DNA from: an uncultured Fulvivirga sp. | GTDB taxonomy: Bacteria > Bacteroidota > Bacteroidia > Cytophagales > Cyclobacteriaceae | Direction: 5' to 3' | DNA: 64,000 nucleotides | NCBI GenBank assembly: GCA_947500555.1 | Contig: CANMSE010000006.1 | Span: 169,653 to 233,652, forward strand | Shown here: positions 36,701 through 44,873 of the stretch, in pieces | Position numbering within the stretch: position 1 is the first letter of the stretch | How the letters are laid out: every line of letters starts with the position of its first letter | Notes under the pieces: generated by a model | Databases searched by the model: none | Seen by the model: only the letters and a program-made list of their open reading frames with translations | Told to the model about the DNA's origin: nothing | Program-made: the position numbers and the translations under genes

Positions 36701-38256
36701 GGGTTGGATTAATCTCTCCTCCACCACATCATGATATTTACTCCATAGAAGATCTGGCTCAACTTATTTATGATCTAAAAAATGCCAATCGAAAAGCTAG
36801 AATTAATGTGAAACTAGTGTCAGAGGCTGGTGTGGGTACTGTGGCAGCAGGAGTTTCTAAAGCCAATGCTGATGTTGTGCTTATTTCAGGGGCAGACGGT
36901 GGTACCGGAGCCTCACCTATTAGCTCAATTAGGCATGCAGGTTTACCTTGGGAGCTTGGTCTGGCCGAAGCCCATCAAACACTGGTTAAGAACAATCTAA
37001 GAAATAGAATTACGGTTCAAACTGATGGCCAGATAAGGACTGGTCGTGACCTTGCCATTGCGACCCTACTAGGAGCAGAAGAATGGGGTATTTCGACCGC
37101 TGCGTTGGTAGTAGAAGGATGTATCATGATGCGTAAATGTCATCTAAATACCTGTCCAGTTGGTATCGCTACTCAAAACCCTGAACTCAGGAAACTGTTT
37201 ACTGGAAATCCAGATCATGTAGTAAACTTCTTTACCTTTCTTGCGCAGGATCTTCGTGAAATTATGGCCTCGTTGGGCTTCAGAACCATCAACGAAATGG
37301 TGGGCAAAACGGAGGTTCTGAAGCTCAGAAATAATATTGATCATTGGAAATTAAAAGACCTTGATCTAACTCCTATTTTATACAAAGAATATACCCCTGA
37401 TCGTATTGGTACTTACAAGCAAATTGAGCAAGAGCACAGGTTAGAAAATGTCCTTGATAGGCGAATTATAGAGCAATCGAAGGACTCCATTTTTAACAAT
37501 AAGAAAATTGTCGCCTCTTTCTCCATTAAAAATACTGATCGATCTGTAGGTGCTATGTTATCCAACGAGATCAGCAAAGTACATGGCAGTGCGGGATTGA
37601 AAGAAAATACTTTAAAATTAGAATTTAATGGCTCAGCTGGCCAGACATTTGGAGCCTTCCTGGCTCCAGGTGTGAGCTTCACACTCAAAGGTGAGGCTAA
37701 TGACTATTTTGGTAAGGGGCTTTCAGGTGGGGAATTGATCATTCGTCCTGATAACAGATCAACTTTCAATGCTTACAAAAATATCATCATTGGTAATGTG
37801 GCTTTTTATGGAGCTACCAGTGGTAAATCTTTTATCAATGGATTAGCAGGCGAACGGTTTGCAGTAAGAAATTCAGGTGCTGAACTGGTAGTGGAAGGTG
37901 TTGGAGATCATGCCTGTGAGTATATGACGGGTGGTAGGGTCGTAGTTCTGGGTAAAACGGGAAAAAACTTTGCAGCTGGAATGAGTGGTGGCATAGCCTA
38001 CATATTTGACCAAGCGAAATCTTTCGAAAAACGATGTAACTCCGGTATGGTCAGTATTGAGAAGCCTGGAGAAGACGATTTAAGGTATGTCAAGCAGATG
38101 TTGAAGGATCACGCTCTAAAGACGGAAAGTACGATAGCTGAAGTAATTTTGAGTGACTGGGAAAATGCAACAGAAGGCGTCATAAAAGTTATTCCACATG
38201 AATACAAAGCTATTCTCGAACAGAAGAAGGAAATTAAAGAATCAAAAGTAGCATAA
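33766..38256 (+). CDS. gltB: Glutamate synthase large subunit
   Basis: GltB turns glutamine and 2-oxoglutarate into two glutamates with electrons from GltD. The 1496-residue chain has full family length. A 13-residue propeptide precedes Cys14 (HDSCGIG), the glutaminase nucleophile. Then come the class II amidotransferase domain, the central domain, the FMN-binding synthase barrel (AKPGEGGQLPG, LISGADGGTGAS) with the 3Fe-4S cysteines in MRKCHLNTCPVG, and the C-terminal beta-helix domain (GDHACEYMTGGRVVVLG in part). It overlaps gltD by one base (TAATG), so the two subunits are made in step. Confidence 0.97.
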   Translation: MKGLYTPSLEHDSCGIGCIANITGAKSSNTIQDALSMLENMEHRGGTGSDPDSGDGAGILFQNPHSFFKSIEKELDFKIPEFGHYGVGMTFFPRIESVRNSCKEEMKVIASEMGFEILGFRTVPVNHTIPGSESRRVEPIIEQVFLKHKEAIDEELERKLFLFRNYSTHKINAEVIGSNGEFYFPSLSYKVIIYKGQLRTDQLRSFYLDLQNPDLESALAVVHSRFSTNTFPNWKLAQPFRYLAHNGEINTIKGNVTKMKSKEAIMKSAYFSDDELQKILPVTNPSYSDSANLDALVEMLTINGRSLPHVMMMLVPEAWQDNKLMDKERKAFYKFHAALMEPWDGPAALIFSDGNSVGATLDRNGLRPARYCITKDGRLIISSEAGALPIGPANIEKNGRIQPGKMLIADLKKQAILEDDEIKKAITSKQPYGQWIEENRVKLRLLSHSDTSTVEDEEDLLIRQKACGYTSEDLKLILKPMAEKATEPIGSMGADTPIAVLSNQSQHISNYFKQLFAQVSNPPIDPIRERMVMSLFTRVGESLNILEESSAHTKQVHISQPVLLDEDLEKFKNLDHIDFNYGVLNSTFNADGKPGRLEQGLDDLCAMAKRAIKEGKKVLIISDKAVNKDRAPIPSLIATGAVHHYLVRNNLRTKVGIVIEGGDIWETHHFATIIGYGASAVNPYLAIATIRQLHEQGNIDKSISYKAALANYQQAIGYGLLKILSKIGISTLQSYQAAQIFEALGISKRVVDRCFTGTITRIEGLDFDGLAKEVLVKHATAYPINTEKLEIGGVYQWRQRGEKHLFNPETIHLLQHSTQTNNYEKYKKYAQHINDQTENALTLRGLLAFRKRAPIPLDEVEPIENIFNRFATGAMSFGSISHEAHSTLAIAMNRIGAKSNSGEGGEDEVRFKVSKNGDWERSAIKQVASGRFGVTSNYLTNAEELQIKIAQGAKPGEGGQLPGHKVDDWIGRVRHATPGVGLISPPPHHDIYSIEDLAQLIYDLKNANRKARINVKLVSEAGVGTVAAGVSKANADVVLISGADGGTGASPISSIRHAGLPWELGLAEAHQTLVKNNLRNRITVQTDGQIRTGRDLAIATLLGAEEWGISTAALVVEGCIMMRKCHLNTCPVGIATQNPELRKLFTGNPDHVVNFFTFLAQDLREIMASLGFRTINEMVGKTEVLKLRNNIDHWKLKDLDLTPILYKEYTPDRIGTYKQIEQEHRLENVLDRRIIEQSKDSIFNNKKIVASFSIKNTDRSVGAMLSNEISKVHGSAGLKENTLKLEFNGSAGQTFGAFLAPGVSFTLKGEANDYFGKGLSGGELIIRPDNRSTFNAYKNIIIGNVAFYGATSGKSFINGLAGERFAVRNSGAELVVEGVGDHACEYMTGGRVVVLGKTGKNFAAGMSGGIAYIFDQAKSFEKRCNSGMVSIEKPGEDDLRYVKQMLKDHALKTESTIAEVILSDWENATEGVIKVIPHEYKAILEQKKEIKESKVA

Positions 38257-39722
38257 TGGGAAAGTTAGATGGGTTTTTAACGATAGATAGAGAGCTGCCA
38301 AGTTCAAGAGATCCAAAAGAACGAATTGGTGATTTTAAGGAGATATATGATGAATTTGCTGAAGAGAAAACAAAAGATCAGGCAGCAAGATGCATGGATT
38401 GTGGAATCCCATTTTGCCACAGCGGTTGTCCTCTGGGAAATATCATTCCTGAATTTAATGAGGCAGTATACAATGAAGATTGGAAAGAGGCCATTGAGAT
38501 TTTGGAGTCTACTAACAATTTTCCGGAGTTTACCGGTAGAATATGTCCAGCGCCATGCGAAGCCAGCTGCGTATTAGGCATAAATAAGCCTCCAGTAGCC
38601 ATTGAACATATTGAAAAATCAATAGTTGAAAAAGCCTTTGAACTTGGACTGATAAAAGCAGCTCCACCCAAACATAGAACAGGAAAAACAGCGGCCGTTA
38701 TTGGGGCTGGCCCTGCAGGACTAGCATGTGCAGATCAGTTAAACAAAGCCGGACATAGCGTCACTGTTTATGAACGCGATAGCCGTATAGGCGGACTTCT
38801 ACGCTATGGTATTCCAGATTTCAAATTGGAGAAGTGGGTGGTAGAACGAAGAGTCGCTCTCATGATAGAGGAAGGCGTTGAATTTAAAGTTAATACTGAA
38901 GTAGGCAAAGATATTAGTGGTCAGGAAATAATAGATAGCTATGATGTCATTGTTGTTTGTACCGGAGCAACTATTCCAAGAGACTTAGATATTCCTGGAC
39001 GACAAGCCAAGGGAGTTCATTTTGCCATGGAGTTTCTAACTCAACAAAATAAAAAAGTAGCCGGTGATACCATTAGCCAAAAGGATATCATTTCAGCGAA
39101 AAACAGACATGTGGTCGTCATCGGTGGCGGAGACACCGGTTCTGACTGTATTGGCACCTCTCATCGTCAAGGCGCAAAGTCAGTGGTACAGTTAGAATTG
39201 CTGCCTCAACCTAAGACTGAAAGGACAGACGAAGACCCTTGGCCATTATGGCCTATGACTTTGCGTACTTCAAGTAGCCATGAAGAAGGTGGTGAAAGAC
39301 AATGGTCAGTACTTACAAAGGAATTTATTACCAATGATCATGGACAGGTAGAAAAAATAAAACTGGTTCCAATCGAATGGTATGAGGAAGACGGGCGAAT
39401 GAAGTTCCGTGAATATGAGGATAAAAGTTATTTAATTGATTGTGATTTAGCATTATTAGCTGTGGGCTTCACTACCCCAGAACATCCCGTTTTGAAGCAG
39501 TTTAATGTTTACCTAACAGATAATGGATTGATAGAATCAAACAATTACAAAACTAACCGAACAAAAATATTTGCTGCAGGAGATGCGAGAAGAGGTCAGT
39601 CTTTAGTTGTTTGGGCTATCTCTGAAGGTAGAGAAGCAGCCTTTCAAGCTGATAAGTTTTTAATGGGGACTAGTAAATTAGAGAAAAAGTCTAGTAGCAT
39701 GACAGAAGTTAGTAGTATTTAG
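38256..39722 (+). CDS. gltD: Glutamate synthase small subunit
   Basis: GltD passes electrons from NADPH to GltB. The 488-residue product has an N-terminal 4Fe-4S region (RCMDCGIPFCHSGCPLGN, then CPAPCEASC), an FAD site (GAGPAGLACA) and an NAD(P)H site (VIGGGDTGSDC). The length is normal. The last 25 codons continue past the conserved domain (ending MTEVSSI). A second, decayed copy of this tail lies 2.3 kb downstream at 42003-42086, before the YdeI-like gene. This suggests that the DNA after gltD was once arranged differently. Confidence 0.97.
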   Translation: MGKLDGFLTIDRELPSSRDPKERIGDFKEIYDEFAEEKTKDQAARCMDCGIPFCHSGCPLGNIIPEFNEAVYNEDWKEAIEILESTNNFPEFTGRICPAPCEASCVLGINKPPVAIEHIEKSIVEKAFELGLIKAAPPKHRTGKTAAVIGAGPAGLACADQLNKAGHSVTVYERDSRIGGLLRYGIPDFKLEKWVVERRVALMIEEGVEFKVNTEVGKDISGQEIIDSYDVIVVCTGATIPRDLDIPGRQAKGVHFAMEFLTQQNKKVAGDTISQKDIISAKNRHVVVIGGGDTGSDCIGTSHRQGAKSVVQLELLPQPKTERTDEDPWPLWPMTLRTSSSHEEGGERQWSVLTKEFITNDHGQVEKIKLVPIEWYEEDGRMKFREYEDKSYLIDCDLALLAVGFTTPEHPVLKQFNVYLTDNGLIESNNYKTNRTKIFAAGDARRGQSLVVWAISEGREAAFQADKFLMGTSKLEKKSSSMTEVSSI

Positions 39723-39786
39723 AAAAATAAGTGCTGGCATGTACCGGAACTTTGATTTTCTTAATCTCTTTATAACGCACTAAAGT

Positions 39787-40571
39787 ATGAAAGTCAAAAT
39801 CCACCCACATCATCAAGTAGGAATCAACAACTTAGTAGCTGAATATGAAAACGATTCAAGGTTTCAAGCTTTGATCATTGGTGGTTCTGTAGCCAAAGGG
39901 TGTGCCCGTGATGACTCAGACATTGATTTTTTGATTGTTGCAAGTGACAATGAATTTAAAATTAGACGGCAAAAGGGTGATCTATTTATAAACAGAACTG
40001 ACCTTACAGACTACAAGGGTGGTTTTGTAGATGGTAAAATTATCGATATGGCATACCTGAAAAAGGGAACGAACCATCCCGTGCTGCTTTTGATGGTGCG
40101 TTTACGGCCTTTTCTAAAAATGGAAATGTAAAGCAGATCATAAAACTCATCAATAACTACCCTGAGAGATTGAGAAGCGATAAACTAAAATCTTTTTATT
40201 CCATGGCTTTCATACAACATTGGCTCATGGGTGAGGCTGAGAGACACAACAACTTATACACCAAAAGCAGAGCAGCTTCTCAACTCGTCTTATTTGCAGG
40301 CAGGTTGGTACTGGCCTACAATCGTATCTTTTTTCCTTACCACAAGTGGTTTTACGAATACTTGAAGCGGTGCCCTAAAAAACCCAAAGGATTGATTGAT
40401 AAGATGAACTTGGTGTTAAGTGAGCCAACTACTCAAAACGCCACTGGCCTTTTTAAAAGCGTTCAGGAATTTCATGACTGGCAAGTACCTGATATAGAAG
40501 CATTTTTATGGTTTATGGAAGAGGTCGAATGGAGCTGGATGGATGATAAAGCATGCCTTGAAGATTGGTAA
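39787..40571 (+). pseudogene. Nucleotidyltransferase-domain protein, frameshifted
   Basis: The first 90 codons encode a polymerase-beta-type nucleotidyltransferase: GGSVAKG followed by DDSDIDFLIV, the GS and DxD metal motifs. After the AAAAAGGG tract near 40058-40067 the frame is lost. Continuing one base back gives NEPSRAAFDGAF and then the helical C-terminal half (MGEAERHNNLYTKSRAA in outline), to a stop at 40571. A one-base loss in the homopolymer explains this. As it stands the gene would make only a truncated 114-residue protein. The intact product would be a kanamycin-nucleotidyltransferase-like or MNT-type enzyme of unknown substrate. Confidence 0.8.
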
Positions 40572-40617
40572 AACTAAAAGACCGCGAACTAAATGTTTTA
40601 TAATTAACTCATGTAAA

Positions 40618-41934
40618 ATGAACCATCTAAGCATCCGAAATCGATATTTTTTATTTGTTTTTCTTTTCACTTTCACATCAATCTGTTATTCCCAGAAAAT
40701 GGAATCTAACAATATGATCACTAAATCCGAAATACGTCTTACTGATGAAGGCTATCGTATATTTCTGAATGGAGAGATTTTCTATGTAAAAGGGGCCGGT
40801 GTAGATATTCGTAATGGAAGCCTTGAAGCATTAGCTGATCATGGTGCCAATTCATTTAGAACCTGGAGTACCGAAAACGGTAGAAAAGTTTTAGACAAAG
40901 CCCAAGAACTTGGCTTAAAAGTAATGATGGGCATTTGGGTTGGGTTGGAACGTCATGGTTTTGACTACAACAATAATGAATCTGTTAAAAGACAACTTAA
41001 GAGCATTCGCAGGAGAGTGATTGAATTGAAGGATCATCCTGCTTTAATGGCATGGGGAATAGGTAATGAATTAAACTTACTATCAAAAAATCCTAAAGTA
41101 TGGAATGCGGTAAACCAAATATCTAAAATGATTCACAAAATAGATCCGAATCACATTACCACTACGTCTTTATCTGGAATGGACAAAAAGGATGTGGATT
41201 TGATAGCCAAGAGAGCTCCGGATTTAGATTTTTTAAGTGTTCAGATGTATAGAGCTATTGAGATTCTCCCTGAGTCTATTGAAAAATCAAATTATAAGGG
41301 ACCACTAATGGTAACCGAATGGGGTGCAACTGGTTATTGGGAAGTAGGTAAAACCAAATGGGGAGCACCTCTGGAAAATAATAGTTCAGAAAAAGCAGAT
41401 TTCTATCTAAGTCGCTACAAGAAATCTATTGCAGCTCAATCACAACAAGTAATGGGCTCTTTTGTATTCCTATGGGGCCAAAAACAAGAAAGAACGCCTA
41501 CGTGGTTCGGTATGTTCATGCGTGATGGTAATGAAACAGAATCGGTTGATGCCATGCATTACGTTTGGAATGGCGAATGGCCCTCAAATCGTTCTCCTCG
41601 ATTGATTGATTTTACCATAGAAGAGAAGAGGGCGATCGATAATATTAAGCTGAAAGCTGGTGATAGCTACTTCACAAGAGTAAAGGTAAATGACCCTGAT
41701 AATGATCAATTAACCTATCATTGGGAAATAATGAGAGAAAGTACGTCAAATAAAACAGGTGGAGATGCGGAGTCTATTCCAGCAATTATTGATGGTTCAT
41801 TTTCAGAGAATGCCGCTGCCACTACCAATTTTGTAGCTCCCTCTTATTCGGGAGCATATCGCCTATTTGTCTATATAAAAGATGGTAACCATCATACAGC
41901 CCATGCCAACATCCCATTTTGGGTAGATAAGTAG
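40618..41934 (+). CDS. Secreted clan GH-A glycosidase (GH2/GH5-like barrel)
   Basis: From the ATG at 40618 the product has a signal peptide (cut near CYSQ) and 438 residues. The barrel shows VKGAGVDIRNG at the first strand, NSFRTWST, GIGNELN with Glu151 as likely acid/base, and MVTEWGATGYW with Glu234 as likely nucleophile. A C-terminal PKD/Ig-like beta domain starts near VKVNDPDNDQLTYHWE. It would act outside the cytoplasm on a beta-linked glycan; the substrate is unknown. It lies in the accessory block between gltD and amt, directly after the broken nucleotidyltransferase gene. Confidence 0.75.
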   Translation: MNHLSIRNRYFLFVFLFTFTSICYSQKMESNNMITKSEIRLTDEGYRIFLNGEIFYVKGAGVDIRNGSLEALADHGANSFRTWSTENGRKVLDKAQELGLKVMMGIWVGLERHGFDYNNNESVKRQLKSIRRRVIELKDHPALMAWGIGNELNLLSKNPKVWNAVNQISKMIHKIDPNHITTTSLSGMDKKDVDLIAKRAPDLDFLSVQMYRAIEILPESIEKSNYKGPLMVTEWGATGYWEVGKTKWGAPLENNSSEKADFYLSRYKKSIAAQSQQVMGSFVFLWGQKQERTPTWFGMFMRDGNETESVDAMHYVWNGEWPSNRSPRLIDFTIEEKRAIDNIKLKAGDSYFTRVKVNDPDNDQLTYHWEIMRESTSNKTGGDAESIPAIIDGSFSENAAATTNFVAPSYSGAYRLFVYIKDGNHHTAHANIPFWVDK

Positions 41935-41940
41935 ATCTGC

Positions 41941-41959
41941 TGCTTCGAAAGCAATTTTT
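41941..41959 (+). terminator. Weak terminator after the glycosidase gene
   Basis: TGCTT (41941-41945) pairs with AAGCA (41949-41953) around a CGA loop and is followed by ATTTTTA. The five-pair stem is short, so termination may be partial. Confidence 0.4.
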
Positions 41960-42002
41960 ATATTAACACTAGAGATACGTACGCAGGCAAAGACAGCCAG
42001 GC

Positions 42003-42086
42003 TAGTTTTTAACTGGAACTAGTAAATTAGAGAAAAAATCTAGCATAATGATTGAAATTTCTAATGTGCGGCTACAAGGTCAATAA
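42003..42086 (+). repeat. Decayed second copy of the gltD 3' end
   Basis: Bases 42006-42056 align without gaps to gltD bases 39657-39707, with 42 of 51 identical by hand count; the core 42018-42043 differs from 39669-39694 at one base. In the gltD frame the copy still reads FLTGTSKLEKKSSIM and then continues (IEISNV) parallel to the gltD ending before a stop at 42084-42086. A stop replaces the gltD Lys codon just upstream (42003-42005). The YdeI-like start codon (42064) lies inside it. Confidence 0.75.
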
Positions 42087-42546
42087 AAAATATCTACTTA
42101 AAAAATTCCCAGGAAAAGGTGGCTGGACCTATGCCCAAATACCTGAAATCCCTCAAGATAGACAAGCCCATTTCGGCTGGGTGAGAGTCAATGGAAGCAT
42201 AGATGATTACCCGCTAAAAAAATACAAACTTATGCCCATGGGTAACGGTCAACTGTTTCTACCAGTCAAAGCGGCAATCAGGAAAAGGATAGGAAAAGAA
42301 GCAGGTGATATGGTACATATTGTTTTAGAAATAGATCATACTCCCCTGGAACTCTCTGAAGAACTTAAGGCATGCTTCGATAATGAACCAAAAGAAGTTC
42401 TCGCTTTATACAATACACTTACACAAGATGAGCAAAAAGCTTTTTTTGACTGGATTTACAATGTCAAATCAGAAGAAAAAAAAGTCAATCGAATTATTGA
42501 AATGATGGATAAACTAGCTGCTAAAAAGAAGTTTTATACTAAATAA
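42064..42546 (+). CDS. YdeI/OmpD-associated (OmdA-like) protein with DUF1905 domain
   Basis: From the ATG at 42064 the product has 160 residues. The first half is a DUF1905 barrel (GWTYAQIPEI, FGWVRVNGSID, LPVKAAIRKRIGKEAGD). The C-terminal helices (LELSEELKACFDNEPKE, QKAFFDWIYNVKSEEKKVNRI in outline) belong to the bacteriocin-protection/YdeI group. Its function is unclear; the name comes from a Salmonella relative linked to antimicrobial-peptide tolerance. The last 13 shared residues (EMMDKLAAKKKFY) recur as a relic at 44438-44476, so this gene or a close relative once stood directly before the monooxygenase gene. Confidence 0.8.
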   Translation: MCGYKVNKKYLLKKFPGKGGWTYAQIPEIPQDRQAHFGWVRVNGSIDDYPLKKYKLMPMGNGQLFLPVKAAIRKRIGKEAGDMVHIVLEIDHTPLELSEELKACFDNEPKEVLALYNTLTQDEQKAFFDWIYNVKSEEKKVNRIIEMMDKLAAKKKFYTK

Positions 42547-42568
42547 TACCAAAAAGGCCAGTTCAAAA

Positions 42569-43399
42569 TTAATGATCTGTGAAGAGTACTTCGGCCATTT
42601 GTTCAGCTATCTTCAAAGTTGAGGGTTGTGCAAAGGGTTTCTGAAACTCATTAAACCAGTAAACCATCTGTTCTTTTTTTTCATTCTCAATAAAATGAGT
42701 AGTTCCTGGTAAAACACAAAGTTGAGCTAAAGGTAATGCTCTGAATAACTCGATAGTGTGGTCCAGGCGTACAGCATCCCTATCACCAACCATAAGCATT
42801 ACGGGAACAGTCACTTTTTTCAACTCTTCCATTGGAATAGGTTTTTGATCATACATCAACTTGATATGCTTTCTTGTAATGGGATCCTTAATCTTTTTAT
42901 AGTCAGACATAATCTCAATTAGTCGTGGTTCCAGTCCATCAATTCTTGCATTTGCGCCAGAAAGAAGCATACGATCTATCTTATTAGTATGGGAATAACC
43001 AAGTATGAGTCCCAAAATACCACCATCACTATGTCCCCAGATTGAATACTTATCGTACCCAAGGTATTCCATGAGATTATAAGCATCTTCTGCTAAATCA
43101 AAATAATCAAGGTCTTCGTCCGGACAAGAACTCTGTCCATGACATCTGGCATCCATTGCTATCACCAAATGATCAGTAGCAAATTCCTTGACCATATGAT
43201 GCTTGCCTTTAGCTGATCCGCCATTGCCATGTAATATAAGTAAAGGTTGTCCTTCCCCAAATACCTCATAATATGTTGTACCCCAGTCTGTTTCTAGGTA
43301 ATAACCCATCCCTTCCAATCCATTAATATCAACTTTATGCTGCGCATGAAGAGAAAAGGTTAAACATATGCAGAGTACTATTATTGCTATTTTTCTCAT
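42569..43399 (-). CDS. Exported alpha/beta hydrolase
   Basis: The 276-residue product has a signal peptide (cut near SLHAQ) and a complete alpha/beta hydrolase core. HGNGGS is the oxyanion loop, WGHSDGG holds the nucleophile Ser124, the acid is in MLMVGDRDA, and the His is in GTTHFIENE. AAAGGTGAT a few bases before the ATG is a clear ribosome binding site, unusual here. The substrate is unknown. It is divergent from the AraC-type regulator gene; the 209 bases between them contain an imperfect inverted repeat (TGACAAG 43513-43519 and CTTGCCA 43526-43532) that could be an operator. Confidence 0.88.
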   Translation of the reverse strand: MRKIAIIVLCICLTFSLHAQHKVDINGLEGMGYYLETDWGTTYYEVFGEGQPLLILHGNGGSAKGKHHMVKEFATDHLVIAMDARCHGQSSCPDEDLDYFDLAEDAYNLMEYLGYDKYSIWGHSDGGILGLILGYSHTNKIDRMLLSGANARIDGLEPRLIEIMSDYKKIKDPITRKHIKLMYDQKPIPMEELKKVTVPVMLMVGDRDAVRLDHTIELFRALPLAQLCVLPGTTHFIENEKKEQMVYWFNEFQKPFAQPSTLKIAEQMAEVLFTDH

Positions 43400-43608
43400 A
43401 TTATCACCTTTATAGGTAGATAAATCTAGACGAAAATTGTACTATAAAATTGGATAAATCGGACAGAAGCTAATAATCGATTAAATCTGAGTCCCATAAA
43501 ATAGTGCAGGAATGACAAGGTCACTCTTGCCAAGTAACCTCTTTAGTGATTATTCGTAAATACTGGCTGATTTAAGCTTGAAAGCTGTCAAGAGAAACCC
43601 TACCTAAA

Positions 43609-44421
43609 TTGACTAAATCAGAACAATTTAAATTAATCGAATTCACTCCTCAGGACGAGATTGTATCTCGATACATAGAGAAGTATCAATATTATCAAAT
43701 TGAGAAAGAAACATGGATAAAAAGCTTGCCTAATGCACGACTTGATTGTTGGTTTATTTTTGAAGGGGCATTGAACATCTGGGATGAGTCAAAAAAATGT
43801 TTTTGCACAGCTCCAGTAAATGGTGGTTATCCGGCTACAAATTCATCCCTTCTTTTCCATATACCGAAAAAACTTAGCTGTATTAATATCAAATTATATC
43901 TTAACTCTTTGACCATTCCTTTTTTTAGGTACTTATATCCGGCAAATCCGTTCTTAAATCTTTCCAAATGTTATAATCATACTCTTCAAATTAATCAAAA
44001 GAACGTATATACCCAAGGTTCACTTAATATTAAGTATTTGGACAAATGGGCACTGCAATTAATCTCAACAGCCCAATCTGACATAACCATAGAGTCTTTA
44101 GTGGAAATCATCCATAAGCAGAAGATAATTAGTGTAAAGGAACTGTCGGCAGAATCTAATCTTTCTTCCAGGAATTTGCAAAGGGTTACTAAAAAAGCCT
44201 TCAACTTAAGTCCAAAGGAACTTCTCACTGTTTTCAGGTTTAGTCAAACTACTTCTTATTTGAAAGCCAACCCTCAGAAGGCATTTATCGATGCCCTTTC
44301 TTTTGGTTATTATGATCAGTCCCACTTTATTAGAGAATGTAGACGGATTTCAGGATCACCTCCAAAAGAACTCTTCTCAAATATGACATTTTCTACCTCT
44401 GATCTGATGATTCTTGATTAG
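43609..44421 (+). CDS. AraC family transcription regulator
   Basis: The 270-residue product has an N-terminal ligand-sensing part with an AraC-type beta-barrel character (ARLDCWFIFEGAL in outline) and a C-terminal pair of helix-turn-helices (SVKELSAESNLSSRNLQRV, then DALSFGYYDQSHFIRECRR). DUF6597-type sensors have the same N-terminal layout. Translation begins at a TTG (43609); no ATG is available nearby in frame. It probably controls the divergent hydrolase gene. Its stop is 13 bases before the relic of the YdeI-like gene end. Confidence 0.85.
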   Translation: MTKSEQFKLIEFTPQDEIVSRYIEKYQYYQIEKETWIKSLPNARLDCWFIFEGALNIWDESKKCFCTAPVNGGYPATNSSLLFHIPKKLSCINIKLYLNSLTIPFFRYLYPANPFLNLSKCYNHTLQINQKNVYTQGSLNIKYLDKWALQLISTAQSDITIESLVEIIHKQKIISVKELSAESNLSSRNLQRVTKKAFNLSPKELLTVFRFSQTTSYLKANPQKAFIDALSFGYYDQSHFIRECRRISGSPPKELFSNMTFSTSDLMILD

Positions 44422-44434
44422 TTTCCCCATTCAA

Positions 44435-44482
44435 CTGGAAATGATGGATAAGCTGGCAGCTAAAAAGAAATTCTATGAGTAA
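44435..44482 (+). pseudogene. Relic of the 3' end of a YdeI-like gene
   Basis: Bases 44438-44476 align to 42499-42537 at the end of the YdeI-like gene. By hand count 34 of 39 bases agree, and all five differences are synonymous third positions; the 13 encoded residues (EMMDKLAAKKKFY) are identical. The relic keeps its own stop (TAA 44480-44482), which overlaps the start codon of the broken monooxygenase gene (44475). Nothing upstream of the relic matches. It is the remainder of a homologous gene, not a slipped copy of the neighbouring DNA. Confidence 0.75.
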
Positions 44483-44782
44483 ATCCTACAAAATACTTTG
44501 GCTTTACGAAGTAAAAAAAGATATGGATGAGATCTTCCTAAAAGAATATGGACAAAATGGGTCATGGCTCAGTTGTTCTCAAGATCTAAGCACTACCAAG
44601 GATCAATCATACATATAAATTCATATGAGTCTCTTTCATATCTTGTCATTGATCAATGGTCGAGCAAAGAGAATTATGAGACTTTTTTGAAACGAAACAA
44701 AGTCTCTTACGAAGAGTTATCATCTCAATTTGAGTATTTGTACATAAAAGAATGTTTGATTGGTTCTTTTTTGGAAATTTAA
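44475..44782 (+). pseudogene. Antibiotic-biosynthesis-monooxygenase-like protein, frameshifted
   Basis: The frame from the ATG at 44475 reads MSKSYKILWLYEV and on to YGQNGSW at 44567. The continuation AQLFSRSKHYQGS and IDQWSSKENYETF lies one base back in frame and runs to a stop at 44782. One G missing from a GGG run at 44566-44567 explains this, since the joined product (about 102 residues) is a typical ferredoxin-like dimeric alpha-beta barrel of the ABM type. As it stands only a 46-residue N-terminal piece with an altered end would be made. Small and easily overlooked; decay or a sequencing error are both possible. Confidence 0.7.
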
Positions 44783-44873
44783 ATCGTTTGCAGCTATTTT
44801 TTAAACCTATTTATTTCTAATTATATCATAAATTTCATAAACTGGTATTTATTTTAACCACTACATTGAAATT

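Noticed and set aside
39723..44873. Integrative element between gltD and amt, with the tail echoes as attachment sites.
   Set aside because: No integrase, transposase or excisionase gene is present, and the echoes differ by synonymous changes rather than being exact short core sites.
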